A stretch of DNA of 64,000 bases. Origin: an uncultured Alphaproteobacteria bacterium. GTDB taxonomy: Bacteria > Pseudomonadota > Alphaproteobacteria > RF32 > CAG-239. A program made the position numbers and the translations under genes. Shown one piece after another: positions 17,704 to 27,007 of this stretch. The stretch's first letter is position 1, and each line of letters begins with the position of its first letter. The notes under the pieces were generated by a model. That model had not been told where the DNA came from. It did not search any database and saw only the letters and a list, made by a program, of their open reading frames with translations. Location of the stretch: assembly GCA_934255405.1 (NCBI GenBank), contig CAKQNT010000003.1:67775-131774 (forward strand), given 5' to 3'.

Positions 17704-18714
17704 ATGGCCGACGAAAATAATCAGGATATGTCTATGGAAGATATCCTCTCTTCCATTAAAAATATATTGGAAGAAGACCAAGCATCTGCGCAACCGGAAC
17801 TTGAGCCGGAGCCCAAACCTGCGGCAGATGAAGATGTATTGGATCTAACAGCCGATATGCGCCTGCCTCAAGCTGAAGAGACAATAGATTTGGATGCCGA
17901 GCTTGATGGTATGAAAGTTCCCGAACTTTCCTCCGCAACTGAGGCACCTGCCGAACTATCAGCCGCGCCGGAAGCAGAGCCCGAAGAACCTCGCGGCGTC
18001 AGCGTCGGTTGGGAGGACTTTGAGTCCGATCCATTTTATGAAGAGCCTGCCGAACAGCCTACGGAAGATAGCGTTCCCGCTGCCGAGGTTGCAGCCGAGG
18101 AAGCTGAACTTTCAGAGCCGGAGACCATTGCCGAAAATGAGCCTGAATTAGAGCCGGAACCAACAGCAGAAATTGTTGAGCCTGAACCCGAAACAATCAC
18201 TCCGGAACCGGAGCCTGAAGTTGTGCCGGAGCCGATAGTTGAGTCGGAACCTGTGTCGGAGCCGGAACCTGTTATCAAGCCGGAACCTGAGCCTGAATTA
18301 GAGCCGGAACCTGAGCCTGTGGTTGAAACAACGGTTGAGCCGGTAGCCGAGGCCAAGGCCGACAGCGCGGTAGATGTTTCTGCCAACATCATCAGCAATT
18401 TTGCCAAAATGTTTTCCAAAGAAGAACCCGCGCCGGAGCCTGTTGCTCAGCCGGTTGCTTTGTCCGAGCCGATTATTGCTTTGGGCGACGGCGGCAAAAC
18501 CATAGAAGAGGTTGTTGCCTCGGTCATTCGCCAAATTATCGGAGAAGAGGTTGCTGCCCATTGGCGCGAAGGCGTGGACTATAACTCATTGGCTCGAGAA
18601 GAAATTGCCTCTCAAACCAAGCAATGGCTAGATAATAATTTGCCGACAATAGTTGAAAAAATCGTCAAACAAGAAATTGAACGAGTGATGGCAAAGGTTG
18701 GTAATAATCAGTAG
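17704..18714 (+). CDS. popZ: PopZ-like polar organising protein (DUF2497)
   Basis: This 336-residue protein has the PopZ layout. A short N-terminal helix (SMEDILSSIKNILEED) and a conserved C-terminal helical region (VAAHWREGVDYNSLAREEI, then IVEKIVKQEIERVMAK) flank a long acidic Pro/Glu linker (about residues 35-240) full of EPEPE units. In Caulobacter, PopZ forms a polar matrix that tethers the chromosome origin through ParB and recruits cell-cycle regulators. The linker here is longer than the Caulobacter one as I recall it. Its position between tolC and valS supports the call. Confidence 0.88.
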   Translation: MADENNQDMSMEDILSSIKNILEEDQASAQPELEPEPKPAADEDVLDLTADMRLPQAEETIDLDAELDGMKVPELSSATEAPAELSAAPEAEPEEPRGVSVGWEDFESDPFYEEPAEQPTEDSVPAAEVAAEEAELSEPETIAENEPELEPEPTAEIVEPEPETITPEPEPEVVPEPIVESEPVSEPEPVIKPEPEPELEPEPEPVVETTVEPVAEAKADSAVDVSANIISNFAKMFSKEEPAPEPVAQPVALSEPIIALGDGGKTIEEVVASVIRQIIGEEVAAHWREGVDYNSLAREEIASQTKQWLDNNLPTIVEKIVKQEIERVMAKVGNNQ

Positions 18715-18742
18715 CTGTACTGAACCGACCTCAAACCTTTTT

Positions 18743-18782
18743 GTGCCCCCGAGAGCGTTTCCTGAGGGCACTTTGCATTTTT
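18743..18782 (+). terminator. Probable terminator after popZ
   Basis: GTGCCC/GGGCAC arms around a GC-rich loop are followed by TTTGCATTTTTGTT. The stem is short, so read-through into valS is possible. Confidence 0.5.
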
Positions 18783-18811
18783 GTTAAGTTAATCAAATTC
18801 TGGAAAATAAA

Positions 18812-21448
18812 ATGTTAGAGAAAAATTATAACCCGAAAGATTTTGAAGAAAAAATTTATGCCGATTGGGAAGAAAGCGGTGATTTTAAGCCGGATATGCG
18901 TTCTTCCAAAGATGCATTTTCCATTGTTATTCCTCCGCCAAACGTAACCGGCGTTTTGCATATGGGGCACGCTCTGGACGAGACTTTGCAAGATGTTCTG
19001 ATTCGCTATAATCGTATGCTGGGCAAAAAAGTTTTGTGGCAGCCCGGAATGGACCACGCCGGCATTGCAACCCAGATGGTTGTTGAGCGCAATCTTGCCA
19101 AAGAAGGAATTTCTCGTCACGATTTGGGGCGCGATAAATTTATTGAAACCGTCTGGAAATGGAAAGAACAATCCGGCGGCACTATCTGCAAACAATTGCG
19201 TCGCTTGGGCGCTTCTTGCGATTGGAGCCGCGCTCGTTTTACTATGGACGAGGGCTTGAGTCGTGCCGTTCGCAAAATTTTTGTAAGCCTCTATAAAGAC
19301 GGGCTGATTTACAAAGCCAAAAAACTGGTCAACTGGGATTCTAAATTTATGACAGCCGTTTCTGATTTGGAAGTTGTCCAAAAAGAAACCGTTGGCAAAA
19401 TGTATTACTACAAATACCCGATTGCCGGCTCAGAAGGCGAGTTTATTCACATTGCCACCACTCGTCCGGAGACCATGTTTGGCGATACTGCCGTTGCTGT
19501 TTCTAAAGAGAACGAAAAACTCAAGCACCTGATTGGCAAAAATTGCATTATTCCGATTATCAATCGCGAGATACCGATTATCGGTGATGAGCACGCCGAC
19601 CCCGAAAAAGGTACCGGTGCTGTTAAGATTACTCCGGCTCATGACTTTAATGACTTTGAGGTTGGCAAACGTCACAATCTGCCGATGATAAATATTTTGA
19701 ACGAAGACGCTACCTTGAATGAGAATACTCCGTTTGCCGGAATGACTACTCTTGACGCTCGTGCCAAAACTATTGAAAAGCTAACCGAGCTTGGGCTTAT
19801 GGAAAAGATAGAAGACCACCCGATGGTAATTCCCTATGGCGACCGCTCCGGTGTAATTATCGAGCCTCTAATGACAGACCAATGGTTTGTAGATGCTCCC
19901 ACATTAGCCAAAGAGGCAATTCGTGTGGTAGAAGACGGCGAGATGCAGTTTGTTCCCAAATCTTACGAAAAGACTTATTTTGAATGGATGCGCAACATTC
20001 AGCCCTGGTGTATTTCTCGTCAGTTATGGTGGGGACACCAGATGCCGATTTGGTATGGTCCAGATGAGCATATTTTCTGTGAGGAATCAGAGGAAGAAGC
20101 ACAGGCTGCCGCAGATAAACACTATGGCAAGCGTGTTGAGCTCCGTCGTGAAACAGATGTATTGGACACATGGTTCTCTTCCGGCCTGTGGGCTTTTTCA
20201 ACTTTAGGCTGGCCGGATAAGACCGAGTTTTTAGATACTTTTTACCCAACCTCGGTTTTGGTGACCGGATTCGACATCATCTTCTTCTGGGTTGCTCGTA
20301 TGATGATGATGAGCATGTATATGATGAAGAAAGTTCCCTTCCGCAAAGCCTATATTCATGGATTGGTTCGCGATGAACAAGGGCGCAAGATGTCCAAATC
20401 CAAGGGCAACACCGTAGATCCGATGATTGTGATTGAAAAATACGGCGCCGATGCCTTGCGCTTCTTTATGGCGGCAATGGAGACACAGGGAAGAGACATC
20501 AATGTCAGTGAATCCAGAATTGCCGGATATCGCAATTTTGCTACCAAACTTTGGAACGCGGCTCGTTTTGGCGAGATGAACAACTGTTCATTATCTGCTG
20601 ATTTTTCCGCAGAAAAGGTTAAACTGCCGGTAAACAAATGGATTATAGCCAAAGCGATTGAGGCCACCCAAGGAGTTACTGACAATCTTAATGCCTTCCG
20701 CTTTTCAGATTCTGCCAATGCGGTATATCAGTTTGTTTGGGGCTCATTCTGCGATTGGTACATTGAATTGATTAAGCCGATTCTCTATGGAGAAGATGAG
20801 GCTGCCAAATCCGAGACCAGAGCAACTTTTGCTTGGGTTCTGGATAGAATTTTGGTGATTTTGCATCCGTTTATGCCGTTTATCACCAGCGAGCTGTGGA
20901 ATAACACCGCAGACCGCAAGGTTAAGCTGATACACGCCGCATGGCCGCAATCCGAAAAAATCGACACCTCTGCTATGGGTGCGGTTGATTGGGCTATTGA
21001 GCTGATTACGGCGGTTCGCTCACTGCGTGCGGAAATGAACTTGCCGGCATCTGCCAAATTAACGGTTTATCTCAAAGAAGCCAATGCTGCCTCTTTGGCG
21101 GAGATTGAAAACTTTAATCAAATGGTTTGTTCGCTTGCCAGATTGGAGAAGCTTGCCGCCTATGACGGAGAGATTACCTCAGATATGGCGCAAGGAGTGT
21201 TCCGCGAATGCACTTTGTTGTTGCCGCTCAAAGGAGTGGTCGATTTTGCCGCCGAGCGAGAGCGCCTCAACAAAGAGCTTGCTTCCTTAAATAAAAATCT
21301 GGAAGGCTACGCTCGCAAGCTTGGTAATCCGAGCTTTGTAGAACGCGCTCCTGCTGCCGTGGTAGAAGAAGAAAAGCGTCGCCAAGCAGAGGCTATGGAA
21401 AACAAAGCCAAAGTAGAAGCCGCTCTTATGCGCATTGCTAATTTCTAA
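18812..21448 (+). CDS. valS: Valyl-tRNA synthetase
   Basis: This class Ia synthetase charges tRNA-Val and edits mischarged threonine. The HIGH signature is in PPPNVTGVLHMGHALDE (residues about 42-58), and the KMSKS loop is in GRKMSKSKGNTVDP. Between them lies the CP1 editing domain (HIATTRPETMFGDTAVAV). The last 70 residues are a charged coiled coil, as in other ValRS. At 878 residues it has normal length. It sits 97 nt after popZ. Confidence 0.97.
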   Translation: MLEKNYNPKDFEEKIYADWEESGDFKPDMRSSKDAFSIVIPPPNVTGVLHMGHALDETLQDVLIRYNRMLGKKVLWQPGMDHAGIATQMVVERNLAKEGISRHDLGRDKFIETVWKWKEQSGGTICKQLRRLGASCDWSRARFTMDEGLSRAVRKIFVSLYKDGLIYKAKKLVNWDSKFMTAVSDLEVVQKETVGKMYYYKYPIAGSEGEFIHIATTRPETMFGDTAVAVSKENEKLKHLIGKNCIIPIINREIPIIGDEHADPEKGTGAVKITPAHDFNDFEVGKRHNLPMINILNEDATLNENTPFAGMTTLDARAKTIEKLTELGLMEKIEDHPMVIPYGDRSGVIIEPLMTDQWFVDAPTLAKEAIRVVEDGEMQFVPKSYEKTYFEWMRNIQPWCISRQLWWGHQMPIWYGPDEHIFCEESEEEAQAAADKHYGKRVELRRETDVLDTWFSSGLWAFSTLGWPDKTEFLDTFYPTSVLVTGFDIIFFWVARMMMMSMYMMKKVPFRKAYIHGLVRDEQGRKMSKSKGNTVDPMIVIEKYGADALRFFMAAMETQGRDINVSESRIAGYRNFATKLWNAARFGEMNNCSLSADFSAEKVKLPVNKWIIAKAIEATQGVTDNLNAFRFSDSANAVYQFVWGSFCDWYIELIKPILYGEDEAAKSETRATFAWVLDRILVILHPFMPFITSELWNNTADRKVKLIHAAWPQSEKIDTSAMGAVDWAIELITAVRSLRAEMNLPASAKLTVYLKEANAASLAEIENFNQMVCSLARLEKLAAYDGEITSDMAQGVFRECTLLLPLKGVVDFAAERERLNKELASLNKNLEGYARKLGNPSFVERAPAAVVEEEKRRQAEAMENKAKVEAALMRIANF

Positions 21449-21455
21449 TGATAAT

Positions 21456-21489
21456 AAAACCCCTGAAACTTTATGTTTTCAGGGGTTTT
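21456..21489 (+). terminator. Intrinsic terminator after valS
   Basis: AAAACCCCTGAAA pairs with TTTTCAGGGGTTTT, 8 nt after the valS stop. Confidence 0.85.
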
Positions 21490-21500
21490 GCTTATCAATC

Positions 21501-21535
21501 AAAAACAGCTCTCTATAAAAGAGAGCTGTTTTTTT
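21501..21535 (-). terminator. Bidirectional terminator serving eno
   Basis: AAAAACAGCTCTCT pairs with AGAGAGCTGTTTTT. The A and T flanks allow termination in both directions. It lies 15 nt beyond the eno stop. Confidence 0.85.
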
Positions 21536-21549
21536 AGGTAATACCAAAA

Positions 21550-22827
21550 CTATTTTTTCAAAATAGACTTACCTGCATATACAGCCATATCGCCCAATTC
21601 TTCTTCAATACGGATCAACTGGTTGTATTTTGCCATACGATCAGTACGAGACATTGAACCGGTCTTAATCTGACCGCAGTTGGTGGCAACTGCAATGTCG
21701 GCAATTGTGGTATCTTCGGTTTCACCGGAGCGGTGTGACAAAACAGCGGTGTATTTGTTGCGCTGAGCCAAATCAACAGCCTGCATGGTTTCTGTCAAAG
21801 AACCGATTTGGTTAACCTTAACCAAAATAGAGTTTGCTACGCCTTTTTCAATACCCATAGCCAAACGCTTCGGGTTAGTAACAAACAAGTCATCACCAAC
21901 CAGCTGAACTTTGTCACCCAAAGTATCGGTCAACATCTTCCAGCCTTCCCAATCGTCTTCGGCCATACCATCTTCAATAGAGAAAATCGGGAACTTGTCG
22001 CACAAATCTTTGTAGAAGTCAACCATCTGTTTATTGGTGTATGATTTGCCTTCGCCTTTCATTTCATACTTACCGTTTTCATAGAACTCAGAAGAAGCTG
22101 CATCAATAGCCAAAACAACATCTTCACCCGGTTTGTATCCGGCATCGGCAATGGATTTAACAATAAAGGTCAAAGCCTCTTCAGCAGACTTCAGATTCGG
22201 AGCAAAACCGCCTTCATCACCAACGTTGGTGTTATGGCCGGCAGCCTTCAGATTTTTCTTCAGAGTCTGGAAGATCTCTGCGCCCATACGGATAGCTTCT
22301 CTAACCGATTCGGCAGAAACCGGCATAATCATAAACTCTTGAATATCAATCGGATTATCAGCGTGTTTGCCGCCGTTTACAATATTCATCATCGGAACCG
22401 GCAAGGTGCGAGCCATAGTGCCGCCCAAATAACGATAAAGAGGCAAACCGGCTTCTTCGGCCTGAGCTTTTGCAACAGCCAAAGACACAGCTAAAATAGC
22501 ATTAGCGCCGAGTTTTCCTTTGTTTTCGGTGCCATCAAGCTCAATCATGGTGCGGTCGATTTCAATCTGATCTTCAGCTTCCAAGCCGGCCAGAGCATCA
22601 TAAATTTTGTCGTTAACGTTTTCTACGGCTTTCAGAACACCTTTGCCGCCAAAACGCTTTTTGTCGCCGTCACGCAGTTCAACTGCCTCGTGCACACCGG
22701 TAGAAGCACCGGATGGAACGGCTGCGCGGCCAAAAGCGCCGCTCTGCAAAACAACTTCTGCCTCTACGGTAGGTGTACCGCGGGAGTCAAGAATTTCTCT
22801 GGCGTGGATATCAATAATCGCACTCAT
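21550..22827 (-). CDS. eno: Enolase
   Basis: This enzyme interconverts 2-phosphoglycerate and phosphoenolpyruvate. At 425 residues it has family length. It has ILDSRGTPTVEAEV near the N-terminus and GGKHADNPIDIQEFMIMP, plus metal ligands in VVLAIDAASSEFYENGKYEM, FSIEDGMAEDDWEGW and LVGDDLFVTN. The active-site lysine region is SILVKVNQIGSLTET, and the C-terminal motif is SHRSGETEDTTIADIAVA. AGGAG lies upstream of the ATG. It is transcribed divergently from the dCMP deaminase gene, and the 166-nt gap should hold both promoters. Confidence 0.98.
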   Translation of the reverse strand: MSAIIDIHAREILDSRGTPTVEAEVVLQSGAFGRAAVPSGASTGVHEAVELRDGDKKRFGGKGVLKAVENVNDKIYDALAGLEAEDQIEIDRTMIELDGTENKGKLGANAILAVSLAVAKAQAEEAGLPLYRYLGGTMARTLPVPMMNIVNGGKHADNPIDIQEFMIMPVSAESVREAIRMGAEIFQTLKKNLKAAGHNTNVGDEGGFAPNLKSAEEALTFIVKSIADAGYKPGEDVVLAIDAASSEFYENGKYEMKGEGKSYTNKQMVDFYKDLCDKFPIFSIEDGMAEDDWEGWKMLTDTLGDKVQLVGDDLFVTNPKRLAMGIEKGVANSILVKVNQIGSLTETMQAVDLAQRNKYTAVLSHRSGETEDTTIADIAVATNCGQIKTGSMSRTDRMAKYNQLIRIEEELGDMAVYAGKSILKK

Positions 22828-22993
22828 TTTTTTCTCCTAAATTAATTAAAAAACACTGCTAATAACTTGGTGCATTTTAATGCTGATGTCAAGAGTTTTA
22901 GGGGATTTTACTGCGATTTTAAAAAAAGATTGTAAGTTTTTTATAATCAGCTATTCTAGTACAGGATAATCAGCAATCAACCGGAGGTTCCCG

Positions 22994-23446
22994 ATGTTTT
23001 CTGAAAAATGGCACAAAAGGTTTATGGAAGTGGCCGAACTTGTCAAAACCTGGTCTAAAGATCCGTCTACCAAGGTTGGCGCCGTGGTTGTCGGACCGGA
23101 TCGAGAAATTCGCTCCACCGGATACAACGGTTTGGTGAGGGGGGTAGATGACAACAAGCCCGAGCGCTTGGAGCGCCCCACTAAATATGATTTTTTTGAG
23201 CACGCTGAACGCAATGCCGTATACAATGCCTGCCTGATAGGCGCCTCGCTCAAAGGCTGTGTGATATATGTAACTTCAATGCCTTGTCCGGATTGTGCCA
23301 GAGCCATTATCCAATCAGGTATCAAAATGGTGGTAACGCACAAAGTAACCATAGACGAGAATTCACCGGCCAACACCTGGCGGGATAAGTTAATCTATTC
23401 GGAAGAAATGTTCAAAGAGGCCGGTGTCGATTGCCTTTATTTATAG
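22994..23446 (+). CDS. dCMP/deoxycytidylate deaminase family protein
   Basis: This 150-residue zinc deaminase has the ligand motifs HAERNAVYNA (His and catalytic Glu) and PCPDCARAII. This spacing fits the dCMP deaminase/ComEB group, which makes dUMP for thymidylate synthesis. The N-terminus SEKWHKRFMEVAELVKTWSK and the SKDPSTKVGAVVV stretch are typical. CGGAGG precedes the ATG. A tRNA- or guanine-deaminase assignment is less likely given the length and motif spacing. Confidence 0.88.
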   Translation: MFSEKWHKRFMEVAELVKTWSKDPSTKVGAVVVGPDREIRSTGYNGLVRGVDDNKPERLERPTKYDFFEHAERNAVYNACLIGASLKGCVIYVTSMPCPDCARAIIQSGIKMVVTHKVTIDENSPANTWRDKLIYSEEMFKEAGVDCLYL

Positions 23447-23557
23447 TTTTGATGTGCAAATTTTCGGATTCAGCCCTTTAAATATTCGGCAAAACATTTA
23501 TATAGACGCTTAAAGTAATTTTGCCGTAGAATGCAATAAAGAACGCGGAGGACAGTG

Positions 23558-24190
23558 ATGAAGATTCTTATCGCGGACGACCATGCACTATTTAGAGACG
23601 GCCTAAGTTTGCAAGTGGAAAAAATCGCTCCGCAGGCTATTATCACGCAGGCTGCCAATTTTTCTCAAGCTCTCAAAATTGTGAGCGCCGCACCGGATAC
23701 AGATTTGGTGATTATTGACTTAGATATGCCGGATATGCGTTGGGAGGATGGGCTCCGCGCTCTGCAAGAAAAACTTTCCGACGGGCGGTTTGTGGTGATT
23801 TCTGCATCAGAAGACGCCCGTAATATCCGCCGTGTGATAGAAATGGGCATAAAAGGCTATATTCCCAAGCGCTCAGAAACCAAGGTTCTGACCTCGGCGC
23901 TAAAATTAATTTTGGATGGTGGAACCTATTTGCCGCCGTCGATAATGGAAATGGCAACCACCGCCGCGACAGAGGGGCGAGCAGGGCGCAACGGAGCCAA
24001 AGTTCTCACTCCGCGCCAGTCAGAAGTTCTGGACTACGTCGCGGAGGGAATGTCTAACAAACAAATTGCTTATAAAATGGATGTTTCCGAGGCAACCGTA
24101 AAATTGCACATTAACGCTCTTTTGCGAGCGGTTGGCGCTACCAATCGCACTCAAGCTGTAATTATCGCTCAGAAAATGGGGCTGATTTAG
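23558..24190 (+). CDS. LuxR/NarL-type response regulator
   Basis: The 210-residue protein has an N-terminal receiver with acidic pair D7-D8, phosphoacceptor D54 (IIDLDMPD) and the conserved Lys of YIPKRSE. A C-terminal LuxR helix-turn-helix (LTPRQSEVLDYVAEGMSNKQ, about residues 146-200) follows. The ATG at 23558 is chosen over the GTG at 23555 because GGAGGA is correctly spaced to it. No cognate kinase gene is adjacent, so the signal is unknown. It is an orphan regulator in this window. Confidence 0.92.
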   Translation: MKILIADDHALFRDGLSLQVEKIAPQAIITQAANFSQALKIVSAAPDTDLVIIDLDMPDMRWEDGLRALQEKLSDGRFVVISASEDARNIRRVIEMGIKGYIPKRSETKVLTSALKLILDGGTYLPPSIMEMATTAATEGRAGRNGAKVLTPRQSEVLDYVAEGMSNKQIAYKMDVSEATVKLHINALLRAVGATNRTQAVIIAQKMGLI

Positions 24191-24217
24191 TTTGTGAAAA
24201 GCCGATAGTTAAATGAA

Positions 24218-24255
24218 TAAAAAACTCCTCTTGTTTTCAAGGGGAGTTTTTAAGT
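24218..24255 (+). terminator. Intrinsic terminator
   Basis: AAAAACTCCTCTTG pairs with CAAGGGGAGTTTTT, 27 nt after the response-regulator stop. Confidence 0.85.
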
Positions 24256-24263
24256 AACTTTCT

Positions 24264-24351
24264 CGCTTATGCCCGAAATAATCTCAATCCCGAGCCCCGA
24301 ACAAAGTGAGTGGCGAGTAACAGCTTGCTTTGCGCTGCCCACCGTCGTGGG
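24264..24351. repeat. Family C intergenic element copy 2
   Basis: CCCCGAACAAAGTGAGTGGCGAGTAACAGCTTGC and a CCCACCGTCGTGGG hairpin stand against the 3' end of the leftward lipoprotein gene. It is related to 13460-13594 and 36102-36223. Confidence 0.6.
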
Positions 24352-24810
24352 CTAGTTGGCAGGAACAACGCGGGCTTGGTCGCCATAGAGTACCATGCAG
24401 CGCTGTCCGGGTTGGATAATTGTGTCATTACCTTGTACAACGCTGGCCATACTGCCATTATCAAATCTTACGACATATTCAAATCCGGTTTGATGCGACA
24501 GCTGTTTCTGGGCTGCGTCACCGGCAATTCCTCCGACAACCGCGCCGCCGATAGCGCCAAGGATAGGCACTGTGCGTCCGCCGCCGATAGCCGAACCGGC
24601 TACGCCGCCGGCAGCTGCACCGAGCAGAGTTCCGGCGTTGTTGTTGGAACTGTTTACATTAACCGGACGAACACTGACAACCGTACAGGGCTTAACAGTG
24701 TTAACGGTTTGTGCGCTGGAGGCGTAGTAATTGTTGGGGCTGATATCGGCTGTGCAGGCGCCGAGAGCCAATGACAAAATTGCTACGGAAACGAAAGTTG
24801 TCTTTTTCAT
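24352..24810 (-). CDS. Glycine-zipper outer membrane lipoprotein (SlyB/17-kDa antigen type)
   Basis: The 152-residue lipoprotein precursor has a clear lipobox, LALGAC, with lipidated Cys19. The centre is a glycine zipper in two stretches (LLGAAAGGVAGSAIGGG and ILGAIGGAVVGGIAGDAA) expected to insert into or pack at the outer membrane. The C-terminal part is a small beta domain (YVVRFDNGSMASVVQ, then PGQRCMVLYGD). This matches the SlyB/Pcp and rickettsial 17-kDa antigen family. The gene is monocistronic. Confidence 0.88.
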   Translation of the reverse strand: MKKTTFVSVAILSLALGACTADISPNNYYASSAQTVNTVKPCTVVSVRPVNVNSSNNNAGTLLGAAAGGVAGSAIGGGRTVPILGAIGGAVVGGIAGDAAQKQLSHQTGFEYVVRFDNGSMASVVQGNDTIIQPGQRCMVLYGDQARVVPAN

Positions 24811-24963
24811 TTTTATGTCCTTTAAAAAGTTACAAATCTGATAGAAATTTAATCTGTATAATAATAATTGTCAATGCTGGACATCTTGCTAAATTTGTAA
24901 TATAGTCCGCAATGATTACGGCAGTAATCTGATAAAGAGAATAATTTAAGGATAAGACAAACA

Positions 24964-26352
24964 ATGTTAAAAAGAACTAAAGTTGCACAATTGTTGACCT
25001 CAGAACAGCCTGTTGCCGAGGTTTTGGTCAAAGGCTGGGTTAGAACCCGCCGAGATGCTAAAGATTTTTCGTTTATTGAAATAAATGACGGCTCCTGCCT
25101 CAAAAATATTCAGATTATTGCCAATAATAACCTCAATAATTACGAAGATGTCAAAAAGATTACCACCGGTTCCTCTGTGGCAGTAAAAGGTGCTTTGGTA
25201 GAATCTAAGGGCGGCAATCAGAAATATGAAGTTGTGGCCGAAGAAGTTGAAATTTACAGTTTGGCACCGGATGATTTTCCGTTGCAGAAGAAAAAACACA
25301 CTGACGAATATTTGCGCACCATTGCTCATTTGCGTCCGCGCACCAACAAATATGGAGCTGCATTCCGAGTCCGTTCAGAGCTCTCTTATGCGATTCACAA
25401 GTTTTTTAACGAACGTGGATTTCGCTATGTCCATACTCCGCTAATTACCGCTTCCGATTGTGAGGGCGCCGGCGAGATGTTTCAGGTTACCACACTGGAT
25501 ATTAACAATCCTCCGCGTACCAAAGACGGCAAGGTAGACTACTCGCAAGACTTCTTCGGCAAAGAGGCCAGACTGACGGTTTCCGGTCAGCTCAACGGCG
25601 AGATGTTTGCTTGCGCACTGGGCGATATTTATACTTTTGGTCCGACTTTTAGAGCAGAAAACTCCAACACCACCCGTCACGCCGCAGAGTTTTGGATGAT
25701 TGAGCCTGAAATGGCGTTTGCAGATATTCACGATGATATGGATTTGGCGGAAGATATGGTCAAATATTGCATTCGCCATGTTATGAATACTTGCCCAGAT
25801 GATCTGGAGCTTTTCAACAAATATGTTGAACCCGGCCTGTTGGATAAGCTGAACAATATCTTAGATAACGGATTCGCTCGCATTACTTATGCCGAGGCTA
25901 TTGATATTATGCAAAAATCCGGACACAAGTTTGAATACAAACCGGAGTTTGGGATTGATATGCAAACGGAGCATGAGCGCTTTTTGGCCGAAGAGCATTT
26001 TAAGCGTCCGGTAATTGTCCGCGATTATCCTAAGGAGATTAAAGCCTTTTATATGCGCTTGAATGATGATAACCGCACAGTTGCCGCCATGGATGTTTTG
26101 GTCCCCGGTATCGGCGAGCTGATTGGCGGTTCTCAGCGTGAAGAGCGTTATGATGTTCTGGTTAACCGTATTCGGGAAAACGGCATGCACGAGGATGATT
26201 ACTCATGGTATTTGGATTCTCGCCGCTATGGTTCGGTTCCTCACGCCGGTTTTGGCTTGGGTTTTGAGCGTATGATGATGTTGGTAACCGGTATCGGCAA
26301 CATCAGAGATGTTATTCCGTTCCCAAGAACACCGAAATCTGTAAACTTCTAG
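24964..26352 (+). CDS. asnS: Asparaginyl-tRNA synthetase
   Basis: This class II enzyme of 462 residues charges tRNA-Asn. An N-terminal OB-fold anticodon-binding domain (VLVKGWVRTRRDAKDFSFIE) is followed by class II motif 2 (FGPTFRAENSNTTRHAAEFW) and motif 3 (HAGFGLGFERMMMLVTG). The AEFWMIEPEMAF stretch and the PRTPKSVNF ending fit AsnRS rather than AspRS. A small inverted repeat GATTAC-GGCA-GTAATC lies 35 nt upstream (24914-24929). A secreted hypothetical protein follows after 10 nt. Confidence 0.96.
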   Translation: MLKRTKVAQLLTSEQPVAEVLVKGWVRTRRDAKDFSFIEINDGSCLKNIQIIANNNLNNYEDVKKITTGSSVAVKGALVESKGGNQKYEVVAEEVEIYSLAPDDFPLQKKKHTDEYLRTIAHLRPRTNKYGAAFRVRSELSYAIHKFFNERGFRYVHTPLITASDCEGAGEMFQVTTLDINNPPRTKDGKVDYSQDFFGKEARLTVSGQLNGEMFACALGDIYTFGPTFRAENSNTTRHAAEFWMIEPEMAFADIHDDMDLAEDMVKYCIRHVMNTCPDDLELFNKYVEPGLLDKLNNILDNGFARITYAEAIDIMQKSGHKFEYKPEFGIDMQTEHERFLAEEHFKRPVIVRDYPKEIKAFYMRLNDDNRTVAAMDVLVPGIGELIGGSQREERYDVLVNRIRENGMHEDDYSWYLDSRRYGSVPHAGFGLGFERMMMLVTGIGNIRDVIPFPRTPKSVNF

Positions 26353-26362
26353 GAGAAATGCA

Positions 26363-26893
26363 GTGCGTCGTTTTGTTTTTATGTTGATGTTGGCAATGAT
26401 TTCCGGCTCAGCATTTGCGCAAGACGGCGCAGATATTTCTTATGATATGTTTGGCGTGCCCGAGCAAACGATTAAAGTTCTAAAGCCGGCGGTTGAAGAA
26501 ACTTCGGCTGCGGCACCTATGTTTCCGGATTGCAATGATCATCAACTGCTGTCAGGGGTTCGCGCCTCTTTGGAGAGTGGGGAAGAACGGCTTGACGGAG
26601 AAAATACGGTCGCTTATCGGGGGCGCCGTCTGGCTCTGAAAAATATTGACAATTTTCATGAACAAAGCGTTGCTGAATTCAATCCGGACGATAACCGCGA
26701 TTTAGCCACACTTTTGGTAACAACCAAAATTAATCGTGGCCTGACGGATACAGACTTTAAGATTTGCGCCGGAGACAATCCCGCACTTCATCGCCGAGTG
26801 TTTTTGCTGCTCAGCAGTCAGGACGATGCCGTCATGGTTCAGATTGTTAATTTCCGCAGCGGTAAATATCCGTCGTTTGTTTTAAAAAAATAA
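26363..26893 (+). CDS. Secreted hypothetical protein
   Basis: The 176-residue protein starts at GTG with AGGAGA 6 nt upstream. A nearby ATG at 26358 is in another frame. A signal peptide ends at SAFA-QD (about residue 19). The mature protein has two cysteines (PDCNDH, KICAGD) that may pair, and is otherwise unrecognised. It is 10 nt downstream of asnS and probably translated from the same mRNA. No function can be assigned. Confidence 0.75.
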   Translation: MRRFVFMLMLAMISGSAFAQDGADISYDMFGVPEQTIKVLKPAVEETSAAAPMFPDCNDHQLLSGVRASLESGEERLDGENTVAYRGRRLALKNIDNFHEQSVAEFNPDDNRDLATLLVTTKINRGLTDTDFKICAGDNPALHRRVFLLLSSQDDAVMVQIVNFRSGKYPSFVLKK

Positions 26894-26938
26894 TAAAATT
26901 TTATTGCGTTTTTATGCAAAAAGTAATATTATCCAATC

Positions 26939-26968
26939 TTGCCGCAACCTTGATTTTGCGGCAATTTG
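26939..26968 (+). terminator. Inverted repeat, possible weak terminator before rpoH
   Basis: TTGCCGCAA and TTGCGGCAA arms with an 8-nt loop are followed by TTTGTACC. It lies between the secreted hypothetical gene and rpoH. It could instead be an operator or leader fold for rpoH. Confidence 0.5.
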
Positions 26969-27007
26969 TACCTATATGACAAGGTGTTGAAAGAAGGCTG
27001 AAAATAT

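Noticed and set aside
18036..18419. Ser/Gly-repeat ORF opposite popZ
   Set aside because: It is the antisense reading of the EPEPE-coding linker of popZ, so the repeats are an artefact of that codon run.
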